Shown here piece by piece: positions 11,860 to 23,000 of a stretch of 42,500 nucleotides of DNA. The stretch comes from Glandiceps talaboti. Its lineage: Eukaryota > Hemichordata > Enteropneusta > Spengelidae. Location: the NCBI RefSeq assembly GCF_964340395.1, contig NC_135552.1, positions 3,095,517 through 3,138,016 of the forward strand. The letters are read 5' to 3'. The notes under the pieces are model-generated. The model ran no database searches, was not told where the DNA came from, and worked only from the letters and a program-made list of their open reading frames with translations. A program made the translations under genes and the position numbers. Numbering within the stretch: position 1 is the first letter of the stretch; each line of letters opens with the position of its first letter.

Positions 11860-13380
11860 ACAACTGAGCTAGGTTCAGTAGGGCTATAGGCATCGAGAAA
11901 TATGTGCGTGCGCGCGCGCGTGCATGCGTGCATGCGTGCGTGCATGCGTGCGTGCGTGTATGTGTGTGTAAACAACTTAAAGTAAAAAACCACCAGGCCG
12001 ATTGGCTTGATATTTGATGGGGACATTACATAGGGTATCTAGATAGAAAATTGTTGAAATGAAAGCGATCGCATCAGAAATGTACTTTTTGTTTTAAAAA
12101 AAACATGATTTGTTGTGTTAAAAGATGCTTTGATTCAGCCTAGAACTGAAATGAAAGGTTCTTGTTTTATTGATGCAATGAAATCATTAAATCTTTTATG
12201 AGCTACTTCACATGTCAATGTCAATGGCATAAAGATTAACATCTGTTTAAGGTTGCTTGGAAACCTGTTTTTAGCACAGCTGAATTAAATCTTAGACACT
12301 ATGATTAAAACAGGTTCATATAAATGCGCAATCCTTATGCATTCAAAAAAACAGTTTGTACAAAGAATAAGAAGTCACACATTTTATGGGGAAAGAGTCA
12401 TATCAAGACCTCCATGATCATACTGTGTTTGGCAGGTTAAATTTCCTGCATGTACCGATTGCCGTGATATTTGATGGGTGTATTACCTTGGGTGTACATG
12501 TCTAGTTGGGAAATTATTTAAATCAAAATGATCTTATAACTGTGTGATTTGGGTTGAAAAATGTGATTTTTGTTCAAAAAACTCCAAAACTACTGGGCAG
12601 AGCAGTCTGAAATTTGGTGGGAACATTCTTTTGGGTGTTTAGATTAAGAAATGTTCATGACATGATGATTCCATCAGTGATATGCAAATTAGGGCTAAAA
12701 ATGTGTCTTTTTTGGACCAAAGATCTTTAATTACAAAACTCCTGGGCAGATTGGGCTGAAATTTAATGGGGATGCATCTGGGGTGTATAGATGAAGAAAT
12801 GTTAAGCATATAATGATCTCATCAATGATATGCAAATTAGGTGTAAAAATATGAATTTTGGTAAAAACTTATATCTCAAAAAGTACTTGGTCAATGAGAC
12901 TGAAACTTGGTGAGATGTTTCTAGAAGTGTTAGACTGTAGATTTTCTTCAAAATATTTTTGATACAATTAGCCCTAGCAACCATGACCACGCCCTTAGCA
13001 ACAACCAAATGGCAGTGTATTTTGGTCAAATAACATCTGGTTGGCAAGTGAGTAAACATTCCAAAAATGTATGCAAATACCCCTAGCAACCTTGACCATG
13101 CCCATAGCAACACCCAAACGGTGCATTTCACAAAGATAACAGGGATCCTTAGACAAGTGAACAAACATTCAAAGTGTATGCAAATATGCCTAGCAACAAG
13201 ACCACACCCATATCAACAGCCAAATGATCACGCATATTGCAAAGATAACATGGATTAAATAGACAAAAGAATAAACATTCAAAAAATGTATGCAAATATA
13301 CCTAGCAGCAAGACCACACCCATAGCAAGAGCCAAATGATCATGTGCAAAGATAACATTAGGAATTCATAGACAAGTGAA
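11860..13380. repeat. composite dispersed repeat, copy II
   Basis: This copy repeats the two modules seen at 6930-8260: the part with TAGCACAACTGAGCTAGG, several roughly 120-bp diverged subunits with GGGCTGAAATT and ATGATCTCATCAATGATATG, and then subunits with CCTAGCAACAAGACCACACC from about 12965. No protein-coding signal is seen. Confidence 0.7.
11901..11970. repeat. alternating purine-pyrimidine tract (CG/TG/CA)n
   Basis: About 70 bp of strictly alternating pyrimidine and purine, rich in CG, CATG and GTGC, within composite repeat copy II. Such tracts can adopt left-handed Z-DNA. Confidence 0.8.
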
Positions 13381-14127
13381 CAAACATTCAAAAAATGTAT
13401 TCAGATTTTTTTTTACTTGTACTGGTGTGTGTGTACATACTAGTGGTATTATTACATACTAGTATGTACCAGAGATACTTGCACCGATACACATGCATAC
13501 TCATGGTATTTGCACTACAGTGCAATACTGAAAACATTATTGCATACTTGCATGCAAATGAGGGCACAATCATTCATTCTACACAAGGCATGTGAGATCT
13601 TGCATAATGTCATTTTTTATGGAAATTTGTTGTTTCAGATAAACATAATATTACGGTATGTAATAATAACAACCCCATGACACGAGTGCCAGTTTGGGTA
13701 CTCATTGCACTCGTGCTTGCAGTGTTTTCTGCTGCGATCACTATGCTTTTGAAAGTACTGCTGCAGAGAACACTGCAAGCACTGCAAGCACACAGTTTGC
13801 CACACTTACACTCACATGTCATAGTGTTCTGTCATAGTATTGATTATTGTTGAATTTCATATCAAGGGACTCGGTTTCAGATTTCATCATCAGGGAATGG
13901 ATATAAATTTCCAATGCAAGACTTTTAATTTTGGTTCCAGACTTTGTACAACTATGGACATTTTTTCAACTTCTCTGTAATAAACTGAGTACAAGGAGCT
14001 TCCTATACACTCTATCTTGATGTGTGTGAGTGGCACATGATGTTGGAGATAAAAAAAATCAATAAAGAAATATCATTGGGCTATTGTCATTACCCCACAA
14101 ACAATAAGTATAACCCAAGTGAATAAT
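13381..14127. other. intergenic stretch, no gene; nested hairpins
   Basis: It contains a stray unit of the 11228-11858 tandem repeat (13420-13490). Two overlapping inverted repeats follow: CACGAGTGC/GCACTCGTG (13681-13689 with 13707-13715) and GTGCTTGCAGTGTTTTCTG with CAGAGAACACTGCAAGCAC (13713-13731 with 13764-13782). No coding frame is supported. Confidence 0.6.
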
Positions 14128-14600
14128 TTTTAGCACAACTGAACTGATAAGGTTAAAATTGTTCTATAGGCATGGCAAAGTGTCTGTCTGTGTGTGTATG
14201 TAAACAACTTAAAGTCAAAAACCACTGTATTGATTGTCATGTGATATTTGGTGGGTACATTACCTTGGGTGTCTAGTTGGGAAACTGTTCAAATCAAAAT
14301 GTCTGATATAACTAATATTTCAGGGACAGTTTTTATGAATTAAAACTAATTTCCACTGGGTGTGTTGGTGTAGTATATAATATTATGTAAGCAACTTATG
14401 TCAAAAATCACTGAGCTGATATAGCCATTATTAGCTTGCCTTGGATACTATGTTGGGTATATGGTCTGCAAATTCATCAAGGCAGACTGGCCAAATCAGT
14501 GATGTGCAAATTTGGCTAAAAAGTGATGCTTCCAAACCTGCAAGCTGTATCAGAAACTTGGTGTAAATATTCCTAGAAGCGTGTAGACAAAACACTGTTA
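14128..14600. repeat. composite dispersed repeat, copy III (first module only)
   Basis: It opens TTTTTAGCACAACTGAACTG as in copy I and carries TGTCTGTCTG and a phrase with TTACCTTGGGTGTCTAGTTG shared with copy II. The GCAACA module is absent. Confidence 0.7.
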
Positions 14601-14625
14601 CACTCAATTATTCACTACACCACAA

Positions 14626-14993
14626 AATGGTCACACACAGACACACACATACATACATACATACATACATACATACATACATACACATACATACATACAT
14701 ACATACATACATACCATACATACATAGACACACACATATACATACATACATACATACAGACAGACACACACATATACATACATACATACATACATACATA
14801 CATACACACATACATACATACATACATACATACCATACATACATACAGACACACAGACAGACACACACATATACATACATACATACATACATACATACAT
14901 ACATACATAAATAGACAGACACACATACACATACACATACATATACACATACACATACAGACACAAACACACATACAGATGCACACACAAACA

Positions 14994-15028
<35 letters not shown>
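14626..15028. repeat. (CATA)n/(CA)n microsatellite tract
   Basis: About 400 bp of ACAT and ACAC units with CAGA interruptions, ending in a pure (CA)n run. Long reading frames on both strands here are repeat artefacts of Tyr/Val/Cys or His/Thr/Tyr. The tract ends about 30 bp beyond the probable poly(A) signal of CFAP210. Confidence 0.97.
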
Positions 15029-15050
15029 CAAGGCATTGTTCAAAGAACCA

Positions 15051-15056
15051 TTTATT
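15051..15056 (-). terminator. possible poly(A) signal of CFAP210
   Basis: An AATAAA hexamer on the minus strand, about 365 bases after the CFAP210 stop codon. It is the nearest canonical signal noticed before the microsatellite tract. The assignment rests on position only. Confidence 0.35.
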
Positions 15057-15420
15057 TTCTATTTTAAAATAATCAGTTCATCTGATATTCTGTACAATAC
15101 ATTATAATAAAAGTTCTTATGTAATGTTGTATATTGACACTGTGGTTAAAAACAATATTATGCTAAAGTCATATATTTTGACATGATACATGACTTGTAT
15201 CTTTCAAGTGTAATATAGAACTACTAGATAGTTTCACAACAAAATCAGAAGTGGAGAAAATGTATTTGAAAATTACATTATTATGTACAGTCTTATAGCA
15301 TTAAAGTATGGAGACAACTAAGAATATTGTTCACAGGCAAACTGGTAGAGATACATGTAAAAATTTTGCATCCCCAAAAAGATATTAGATTCGATTTTTT
15401 TGTCTTCAAAGTTTCCAGCG

Positions 15421-16132
15421 TTACCATACAAATCCAAGACGTTTACGAGAATCTCCTGAATTTTGACCAGATTTGACATCCTCTGTGCTATCTTTTTGGT
15501 AGGTAGGTAATTCTACACCTGAATTATCCTGAACTAAGTAGCTAGGTCTAATACCTCCCTTGCCTTCAAATACAGGCCCCAATCCACCACCATGGCCTTC
15601 CCTTGCTGCTTTAACAAGTGGATAGACATTGCGACCATTGCGCTTACAATGCGTAATAACTTTATCGGCATATTCCTGGAACTGTTGTTCCTCGAGTCCT
15701 AGGAGTTCTACGTTACGTTTGTCATGATCTAATTGTTCTTGGATCGCTTGACCTTCTTTGGTTCTTCTCTCTGTTATCTGTGTCTCATGGAAGTCTTGCA
15801 AGGCCTTTGCATCACCTCTCATTCCAGTCTGTTTCTCCTCTTGCTGCTTCTTGAAGATGTTATCAGCTTCGAGCCGCAATGCAAGATTCTCCCTTTCACC
15901 GCGCTTAATCTCGCGTTCTTTTTCTTGAGCCAGTTTCATCTGGGTGGCACGGTGTTCAGCGATGCTCAATAAATCGGTTTTCAGTTTCTCTTCCTTTTCT
16001 GCATCCTCATACTGCTCCTTAGCTTCTCTCTGAGCAACAGCTCTAGCGATACGATCATCCTCATTATCAACTTTTTGTCTAAGTTGTTGATGCAATAGCT
16101 CTATCATTGTATTTGTGTGGTCCTGTTTCTTC
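15421..16132 (-). CDS. CFAP210: CFAP210 exon 6 (last)
   Basis: The acceptor TTGACAATTTCAG precedes it on the minus strand. The first base completes a Gln codon. It encodes about 237 residues beginning KKQDHTNTMIELLHQQL and ending RKRLGFVW followed by TAA. It holds the end of the coiled coil and the conserved glycine-rich tail. Confidence 0.95.
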
Positions 16133-19100
16133 CTGAAATTGTCAACAAATAAAAATATGTTAATAATCATACCAAAATATGTATTATTATGAAAAAATGG
16201 CAGTAAGACAGTTTGTAACAAAGTGTACTCAAGAAGTTGTCACTTAAATTTTTGTTCAATTCAAATCAAAACATCTGCTGAGATGTGAAACTGGTCCAAA
16301 ATTTAGGCTTTATTTGTACTCATTAACTGTTATTCTTCAATAAGTTACAACAAATCCACAATGCTTAGGGAATTTTTTTATAAGCCTGGGCACGGTTTTC
16401 AGTAGATCCAATTTCTGACTAGTACCTCAGTGGGTATTTTCAGTGAATTTGATTGAACTACAGCACAATTTGACAGATTTTAGGACATTTTACATGACAG
16501 AGTCTTGACATAAAATGTGAAGATATTCAAAGGAAACTTGACATAAAATACCTGTAACAACATTTTACCTCACGATAGAGAGTCAAAATAGAACAAGACA
16601 GTCAACTTATTCTCATGCATGCCAATAACTTGATAATACATACATACGTATAGCACATGGCGTGGTAGTCATGATGGATCATGTTGATCAAGAAATCAAA
16701 TGATGTGTCAAGGTGGTAAAAGTCTATTTCTGGTAAATCACAATTCTTACTATTTCTACTTTAAACTCAAATTAGATATCCTTATTCTATGAATGATTTG
16801 ACTTGAACTGAGGCTACAGGAGTGATGGTGAAAAGAAGATATCAACAAACAAGTCAAAAGTATGGATTATACAAGTTAACTTAGATACTTACTGCCACAG
16901 TTCTCGTTCCCTTTCCTTTCTGAGTTTAGACATCTTCTTCTTGGCAGCAGCAAAGATTCTAATTTCATCATCTTCCTCTTCCTCCTTCTGTTGTTCAACA
17001 GCCCGAATCAGATCTCTATCTTTCACTGTCTGTAAATGTGCCTTCATTAGTGATTCACGCTCACGACGTTTTATGTCTTCGATGCGCCTTTTCTCAGCTT
17101 CGTAGCGTTCAACATTCCTCTTGATTTCTTCCCCTTCACGAACATCAGAAAGTTTGTCTAATTCTTCTTGTCGGAGATGGCCATGGATTCTAGGGATAAG
17201 CAATAAAGTGTTGGTGTATGTTTAATGATACAGGATGAGACAATGTTCACAATTTAGGTGTAGAAAAGGAGAAACAATTCTTCCAACCACCTAAAAGGAT
17301 TGGTTATCACATTCACTTGTTTGTTTTTGGGGGGTTTTCACTTTTGGTCATCATACTGACTTCTGTAACAAAATGTACGGTACATGTACTTCAGAAGCTG
17401 ATTTGGAGAAGCCCCATGTGTAGACTCCATATATTCACTCTCTCACACACAAATAGTGGACTAACTTACTAAAGAAAAGTAAAGTAAATACTAACGTATC
17501 ATAATTTTCAAGAGTCAGGCAAATGGAGATTGACTTACTGTGCAAGTTGGAATTCCTTGGTCTGTCTTCTTTCTTCTATAGCTGTTAGTGCCTTTGCTTG
17601 ATCTTCAAGTATACCCATTTCTAGTTCTCTCTGGTGTCTAGCTAACAAATCTTTGTCTTTACCAGCACTGGCACGTTCTTTGGCTTTCTTCAGTTCTATT
17701 TGTGCTTCTCTTTCTTTTAAGACTTCAGTGAGAAGTAAAGCACCCTACAAACCAAGAAAGTAGTGTGTGGATGAAGTTGTGTGCTGGTTTATACTATGGC
17801 AAAACATGATGTACTATGTTGTTGTGGAATTCATGTAAATAATACATGACTATAGTGTAGAGTGAGAGTCAGAGTTCACTTCTGGGTAAATTGCAAGGAT
17901 GGTAGCCATTTCTCTTCATGTGAATGTATTATTAGGATTTTGTCATTCAAAGATAACTAAAGCTCAAGGTTAGTAGAACACTTGTGAAGCATGACAGAAA
18001 CTTGCCAAGCATGGTGGACTGGGTGACAAGGATGGACATTGGTGAAACACTGCTTTCTCTACAGTGGGGAGAACACTGCAAGGCATAGTTTGGCGGAACC
18101 ATTAGTTTCTTGGTTGATTGTGATGTTCTGCTAGTTTGGGCATGAGGATTATCATATCTACTATCAAATTTTCAAATAAATTCAGAACTTGACTGTCTAT
18201 TTACAAACAACAGTCACTTTTAGCATTTAGTACTTCTTTGTATTACTGGTTAAGGAATGTTTGCGCAGAAATAAAACTTCAAATGATGTAATAATATGCC
18301 ACATTTCATAACCAGAAAGAAAGTTGCATACAATGTAAATTTATGTAGCTTATGTGATATTTTATAAAAGAATGCACATTAGTGAATATGGTTGATTACT
18401 TTTCAATATTTTGTCCCTTTACATGAAATTTTAAAATCTTGCTATTATATACACATGTACTTACATGGAAGCCTTTGACTCTATCTGTCTGGTAATATTG
18501 TTGAGTTTTAGCTTTCTGGATGGCTTCCTTCCTCTTCTCTGCCTGAAACTTGGCTTCTTCAATATCTATCTGTACTTTCTCTTCCTCATCTTTCTCCTCT
18601 CGGATTTTACGTGCTTCCAATTTCTTCAATCTCTGGCCCTATAATTTATAAATAACAACAAATTTTATTAGAAGCCTGTACATGTATCAAGGAAGGTTAG
18701 GTGAACAAAATTTCTAATTTTTATTTTATTTTTCTCTCTGATATATGACTCTGGTAATTGAGGCTTTGGTTTACTAAGATAGAAACAACTAAAAATGAGA
18801 CAACAGGATGAAGATGACATCTGTGGTGCCACAACCACAATTGCCAATGCAGGAGCTGCAGCCACAGTTGTTCGATGTGGTATATTCATGTCATTAAATA
18901 AGTGAGAGATAGTGGTTCCTCTGTTGTGCAAATCTAATCACCGAGTAATCAAGTTAGACATAGTCATAGTGTAAGCACTGGAAGTCCCAAAACAGTACAC
19001 TGTTAAAGTTAAAACAACAAGATTTCATCTCCCTACTGAGACTGTCCATTCAATAGCTTATCACTGTTGTATCAACTCATTGTGACAATAGTTTTAGTTA

Positions 19101-21247
19101 TAATACATCTATCTTTCAGACTTTGTAAACCAAAGCCTTGATTATCAGACTACTAGTAATATGACTTCTTTGCTGGTAAATCAGCAGCAAATTGAGATAA
19201 AAAAAGTTAGATTTATAAGAGAGTGAGACAATAGCATATGTAAATATGCATTGTACCACTATTTTCCTGTCTATTAGCTGCCAGCTGCCTATGACCATGG
19301 ATCTAACTATTGATCTCAATAATAGATTCATGGATGATGCTATGACACACACAATATATGCTTTATCTATCAGTACAAATCATTGTGCCACAAACTATAA
19401 AGACACAGGGCATATGTATCTAATTTAAATGAACAGACAAGTGCTGACTATATGCCTTGGCCAATTTTATAATCGAGTGTCTTTGCAATTTTACATCAAT
19501 GAATATGTGTGGGTTAATCATTTAATTGCTGATATACCTAAAACAAAGGACCTACATGATGTAAGTGAACTAGTTTACTGTGTCTGGGTTTTTTGTATTC
19601 ATTGGTACCTTAAATAGTTCTATTATCCATGCATAAGATGTTCTATGGTATGTTGTGTACTCAGTTTAGATATATTGAGCTTCTAGCAAATCCAGTGCAC
19701 CTGGGTAAATAGTTTCTGTGATATTTCAAATACAGTTGTTGTTGCAAGTGTAATGGTAATTAAAATGTGTTCAAATTATTTCATGAAGCATAATGGAAGA
19801 AAAATCTACATGTATAACACCACTGCCTCACCCAACATCCCATTTATTAGTACTGTCAATATACTTTGATACATGTATGTAAATCAACATCATTGATACA
19901 AGATGTACAAACTAACTACACTGCTTGACAAAAAAACAAAACAACAGATTACTATGCAGCATAGATATTACATTGTCGAGATGTCTGAAGCAGATGTTTT
20001 CATCTCTACTTACTGCTATCGTGTTGCTCCAATTTTTGACAACATCTTTAGATCTTGCATGCAATGCTAGTTTTTCTTCTCTTTCAGCCTGCAGTCTCTG
20101 TGCTTCTCGGCTTTTCCGGGACAGTTGGTCCTGGATACGACCCCAGTCTTTCTGTGATAGCACTGTAACTTGTCTGAGATCAGTGCCATCTGTTAGTGTC
20201 ATACCACTAGGTACTTGGTTGACATCTTGAAGTCCCATATTTGGAACATTCTCGGCACTCTTTGCTGTGAAATAGTCAAATATTCAGATATTTACGAGGC
20301 TTGTTAAACTTGGTCTGTATTTGTACATAGTTAGAATGTGTGAGCCATACTTATACTAGCCTCCAAAATACACACTCATAGTCATACGAGTATGTATTTG
20401 AAAAGAAAGTTTTCAAAACTGAGAAATGCGAGGTATTCGTAGTAGTACTACTACTAAGACTAGTACTAGCAGTAGTACTAGTAGTAGTAGTAGTAGTAGT
20501 AGTAATAGTAGTAGTAGTAGTAAGTTTAGTACGCACTGCCTTCACGCTTGTTTTTCAACACGGTTACCCCTAGAGAACTTACAGGAAAATACTGAAGTGA
20601 TATCACATAGCTAGCCCACCCTAAAGAGCAGTAACAACTATCGTAGTAGTACTACCATGGATGTATTAGAGGAGATACAGCCATGGTGCTATATACGTGT
20701 ACGTATTAAGAATAATAATTGTATCTATCTATCTATCTATCATAAGAGTACATCATATGACCACAAATTATATGACTTTCTTGGAAATCCATATGTCGAT
20801 AGTATATTTATTTAATTATAATATTTAGATAACTGATAATGTATATATTTTTTTAACAAGGAAATTGTGAGCCCCTCGTAGAAGAGTGAGATGTTGGGGT
20901 AATCATAATGTTTATATTGGTGTTGACAACATGGCGACCGCCCATGCTAACGACGTGAACGAGGAACATTACAGATTAAGAAAATGGTATTACGACTCGA
21001 AATATTGTTATTACAAAATCGAATTAGAATAGAAACACCATAATCACATGGCTGATAAGTTGTTAGGCAGGTATTCGATTAAAATCACGTATTAAAATGA
21101 TCCGTACGGTTCAAAAACGACCTATGCAAACAGCTACAAGGCTGCTGGGCAAAAGTTCGGGAGATGGCAATCTCCACATTTCGTCAACTTACCCCTCGTT
21201 TGTCCCGATCTTCGCCCGTGTAGGACGAAATCTGCCGACATCGACAT
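15421..21247 (-). CDS. CFAP210: cilia and flagella associated protein 210 (CCDC173), complete, six coding exons
   Basis: The spliced product is 564 aa, close to the about 550 aa I recall for vertebrate CFAP210. Exons on the minus strand are 21247-21193, 20264-20014, 18638-18465, 17744-17539, 17189-16893 and 16132-15421. All junctions are GT-AG and all phases agree, with no internal stop. The protein is almost wholly charged coiled coil rich in E, K, R and Q (about residues 80-480), as in the trichohyalin-plectin-homology group (CFAP45, CFAP53, MNS1). The conserved head carries QVTVLSQKDWGRIQDQL and the conserved glycine-rich tail (about 494-540) carries GGGLGPVFEGKGGIRPSYLV. CFAP210 is known as a microtubule inner protein of ciliary doublet microtubules. 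An in-frame TAA (21292-21290) precedes the first ATG at 21247. The gene points away from the PHOSPHO2-like gene. Confidence 0.93.
16133..16892 (-). other. CFAP210 intron 5
   Basis: A 760-bp AT-rich intron bounded by GTAAGT and TTTCAG on the minus strand. No embedded gene or clear repeat was seen. Confidence 0.7.
16893..17189 (-). CDS. CFAP210: CFAP210 exon 5
   Basis: A 297-bp exon with acceptor CTTATCCCTAG and donor GTAAGT, entering with one base and leaving with two bases of a codon. It encodes IHGHLRQEELDKLSDVREG and then a basic and acidic coiled coil that ends RKERERELWQ. Confidence 0.95.
17539..17744 (-). CDS. CFAP210: CFAP210 exon 4
   Basis: A 206-bp exon starting GALLLTEVLKEREAQIELKK in phase 0 and ending KEFQLA plus two bases of the next codon, with donor GTAAGT. 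It has no initiator of its own and is recognised by splice sites and family similarity. Confidence 0.92.
18465..18638 (-). CDS. CFAP210: CFAP210 exon 3
   Basis: A 174-bp exon (58 codons) in phase 0 at both ends, with acceptor AATTATAG and donor GTAAGT. It encodes GQRLKKLEARKIREEKDEEE through TDRVKGFH. It joins cleanly after NTIA of exon 2. Confidence 0.93.
18747..19150. mobile_element. possible 0.4-kb MITE in CFAP210 intron 2
   Basis: Imperfect inverted repeats bound the block: TCTGGTAATTGAGGCTTTGG at the left and CCAAAGCCTTGATTATCAGA at the right, with weaker pairing (TAGTT..TCTATCTT) further in. No target duplication was confirmed. It lies within the 1375-bp intron 18639-20013. Confidence 0.5.
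19151..20013. other. remainder of CFAP210 intron 2
   Basis: AT-rich intronic sequence. Short open frames (for example 19246-19428 and 19429-19617 on the + strand) show no family resemblance and are left out as genes. Confidence 0.6.
20014..20264 (-). CDS. CFAP210: CFAP210 exon 2
   Basis: A 251-bp exon with acceptor CTATTTCACAG and donor GTAAGT, beginning with two bases of a split Ala codon. It encodes KSAENVPNMGLQDVNQVPSG, then QVTVLSQKDWGRIQDQL, the conserved head of the family, and ends NWSNTIA. The internal ATG of NMGLQD could be mistaken for the start, but the frame continues upstream into exon 1. Confidence 0.93.
20438..20523. repeat. (TAG)n trinucleotide tract
   Basis: GTAGTA and ACTACT triplets with interruptions in CFAP210 intron 1. 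They give poly-Ser or poly-Thr artefact frames on the two strands. Confidence 0.93.
20722..20742. repeat. (TATC)n microsatellite
   Basis: Five consecutive TATC units in CFAP210 intron 1. Confidence 0.9.
20931..21032 (+). other. 33-codon frame with strong start context inside CFAP210 intron 1
   Basis: ATG in the context ACAACATGGCG opens a frame beginning MATAHANDVNEEHYRLRK that runs to TAG at 21032. Base composition here is richer in CG than the neighbourhood. A GT donor-like site follows AAAATG at codon 18-19. It could be the first exon of an unrecognised + strand transcript, a YY1-like promoter motif (CAACATGGCG), or chance. No next exon was identified. Confidence 0.2.
21193..21247 (-). 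CDS. CFAP210: CFAP210 exon 1 (start codon)
   Basis: A 55-bp coding part that begins ATG TCG ATG TCG GCA and encodes MSMSADFVLHGRRSGQTR plus one base, closed by donor GTAAGT. It was chosen because it is the only frame that supplies the single base needed by exon 2, and because an in-frame TAA lies 43 bases upstream. A second in-frame ATG lies two codons in, so initiation could be at either. Confidence 0.85.
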
Positions 21248-21640
21248 TGTCGGTTTGGTAAATTGATAGGTAGATATATCGTCAATGGTTTAGATTCGCA
21301 GTAACGCTGCAAAAATGCAACGGCGATGTCAAGCGAAGCTTGATTTCCAGTGCTATTCTGTTGCCGTCTGCTTGTGGTTGTTGCCAAGAACACGGCTTTG
21401 TTGATGACAACGATGTAATTTGCATATTCAAATATCCACGAAGGTCAGAGCCGAAGAATACCGAACCATTGATACCACAAGAGGGCGCACTCATCAACGA
21501 TAACTTCATCATAGTGCAAAGCAACGAATGGATCGAAAGGGTGAATAGCTATAGCTGGTCGCAATCTCTGTCGCAACAGTACTCTCGACCATATTCTATC
21601 AATGTTTGAAGGCATGTCGTTTATACTATTAAATTTGATA
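21248..21640 (-). promoter_or_regulatory. probable CFAP210 5'UTR and promoter region
   Basis: A locally CG-richer stretch directly upstream of the CFAP210 start. No clear TATA box or initiator was identified. Open frames on both strands here (21340-21609 + and 21282-21524 -) lack family resemblance, and the first overlaps what should be promoter or leader. Confidence 0.4.
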
Positions 21641-21763
21641 ACAAGTTTCCTTTCAGTAACATCTCTAAGGAAGAAGGCGACGCTATTACAGTCTATAAAA
21701 AATTCTATTTAATAAATAGTTTGTTGTATTCCTAGTTATTGTCTATTATATAATTAGGTGTAA

Positions 21764-22215
21764 CAAAAAAATTGTGGGGTTCCGATTACGCTCAATTTTA
21801 GAATAGGTGGGGTACGCAGGTTTTCTATTTTATTTTTTAGATATTTTTTTTTCATATGTGATTGTCTAGTTCAGGTAGTTATTATGTTTCCCATTGTTTT
21901 CCATGTGGTCTATGTGTTATAGGTTCTTCTCATCAGCTGTGCTTTACAGCCATTACATATTGGAAGAACAGTTTTATATATATTGTCCTTCATTCTCACA
22001 AACCAGCGCTTTTCTTCCGCTACACTTGGAAATAAAGACAGACCAGTGGGACGGCTCGTTAAGAACGGTGCCGTAAAACAGGCTGTGGTTTGCGACGATG
22101 ATTGTCCCGTCAGTTTCCGCATCCACTATTTGTCGCGAGACTTCACAGTTTTCGCGATTTTACTATTTTTTCTCAAATGCGTAAAAAAAAGTTGAGGCTC
22201 TGCGTGAAAAACTAG
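21764..22215 (-). repeat. dispersed repeat, copy B
   Basis: The reverse complement of this block matches 120-412 in several ordered words (GTGAAGTCTCGC, GTGGATGCGGAAACTGAC, CTGTTCTTCCAAT, CCTATTCTA, ATTGAGCGTAATCGGAACCC). It is more complete than copy A. The frames inside (21910-22122 - and 21983-22195 +) are not supported as genes. Confidence 0.65.
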
Positions 22216-22379
22216 GTGGGGTCGGGTAACCGTAACCAAACATTTTTTTTAGGCCTTAGTTTACTATTGCAGTGTACATGTGTTGTAGTGAGATGAATTT
22301 TAGTACATCTTTGACCATAGATTATGTTGTGTAAAACGTAATTTCGAGTCAAATAAAATATATCATACTATTGCTATGC

Positions 22380-22960
22380 TATGCTACACGTACAGGGAAC
22401 CTTGCACACCCCTGTAACATTCACATACCCAGGACAGAGTTGTACACATAGCTGTACCAGCTCAGTGGAGCCACAGCCTGAGGGATGTAACAGCTCTGGC
22501 CAGCATACTAGGTACAACACACCTAGATTTGACAGATGTGTAACTGGTGTGCAAATATCCATGTAAGTTCAACATGGATGTTAAAAATAGCAATGCAGTA
22601 TAGGTTTTTACAACATCGGCGTACACAAGCTTTTTCCCACAGCCATGTACCAGCTATGTGAGCATGGCTGTAACGTGGGTATTTTCTCACAGTCATGCAC
22701 CAGATATGTCAACATTAACTGTAACAGTGATATTTCCAACAACCGTGTGCTAGGTGTGCAGTACATACTATTAGCTATGGTACTGGGATGTGAAAAACAG
22801 TTGTGGCACAGAGGTGGTATTCCACATCCATGCAACAGGCATATTTTTCACAACCATGTACTAGGGCTGTGGAAGATTCCAGTGTAACAGGGCTGTGATG
22901 CATACAGCTACTATATATCATGTATATAGCTGTGTTCTTCTGTGCTTCAAGGTTCCATGT
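22380..22960. repeat. diverged tandem repeat, roughly 60-bp units
   Basis: The words CATGTACCAG, CTGTAACAG, CACAGCCATG and TTTCCA recur every 50-70 bp with strong divergence. Several short open frames on both strands arise from it and are not kept. Confidence 0.6.
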
Positions 22961-23000
22961 ATATGCTATACTATGCTACCACATCACGTTGAGATAAGAG

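Noticed and set aside
14608-15043. Several long reading frames on both strands, Cys/Val/Tyr-rich or His/Thr-rich
   Set aside because: They are translations of the CATA/CA microsatellite.
21340-21609. 89-codon + strand frame near the CFAP210 promoter
   Set aside because: No family resemblance or splice context, and it overlaps the CFAP210 leader and promoter.
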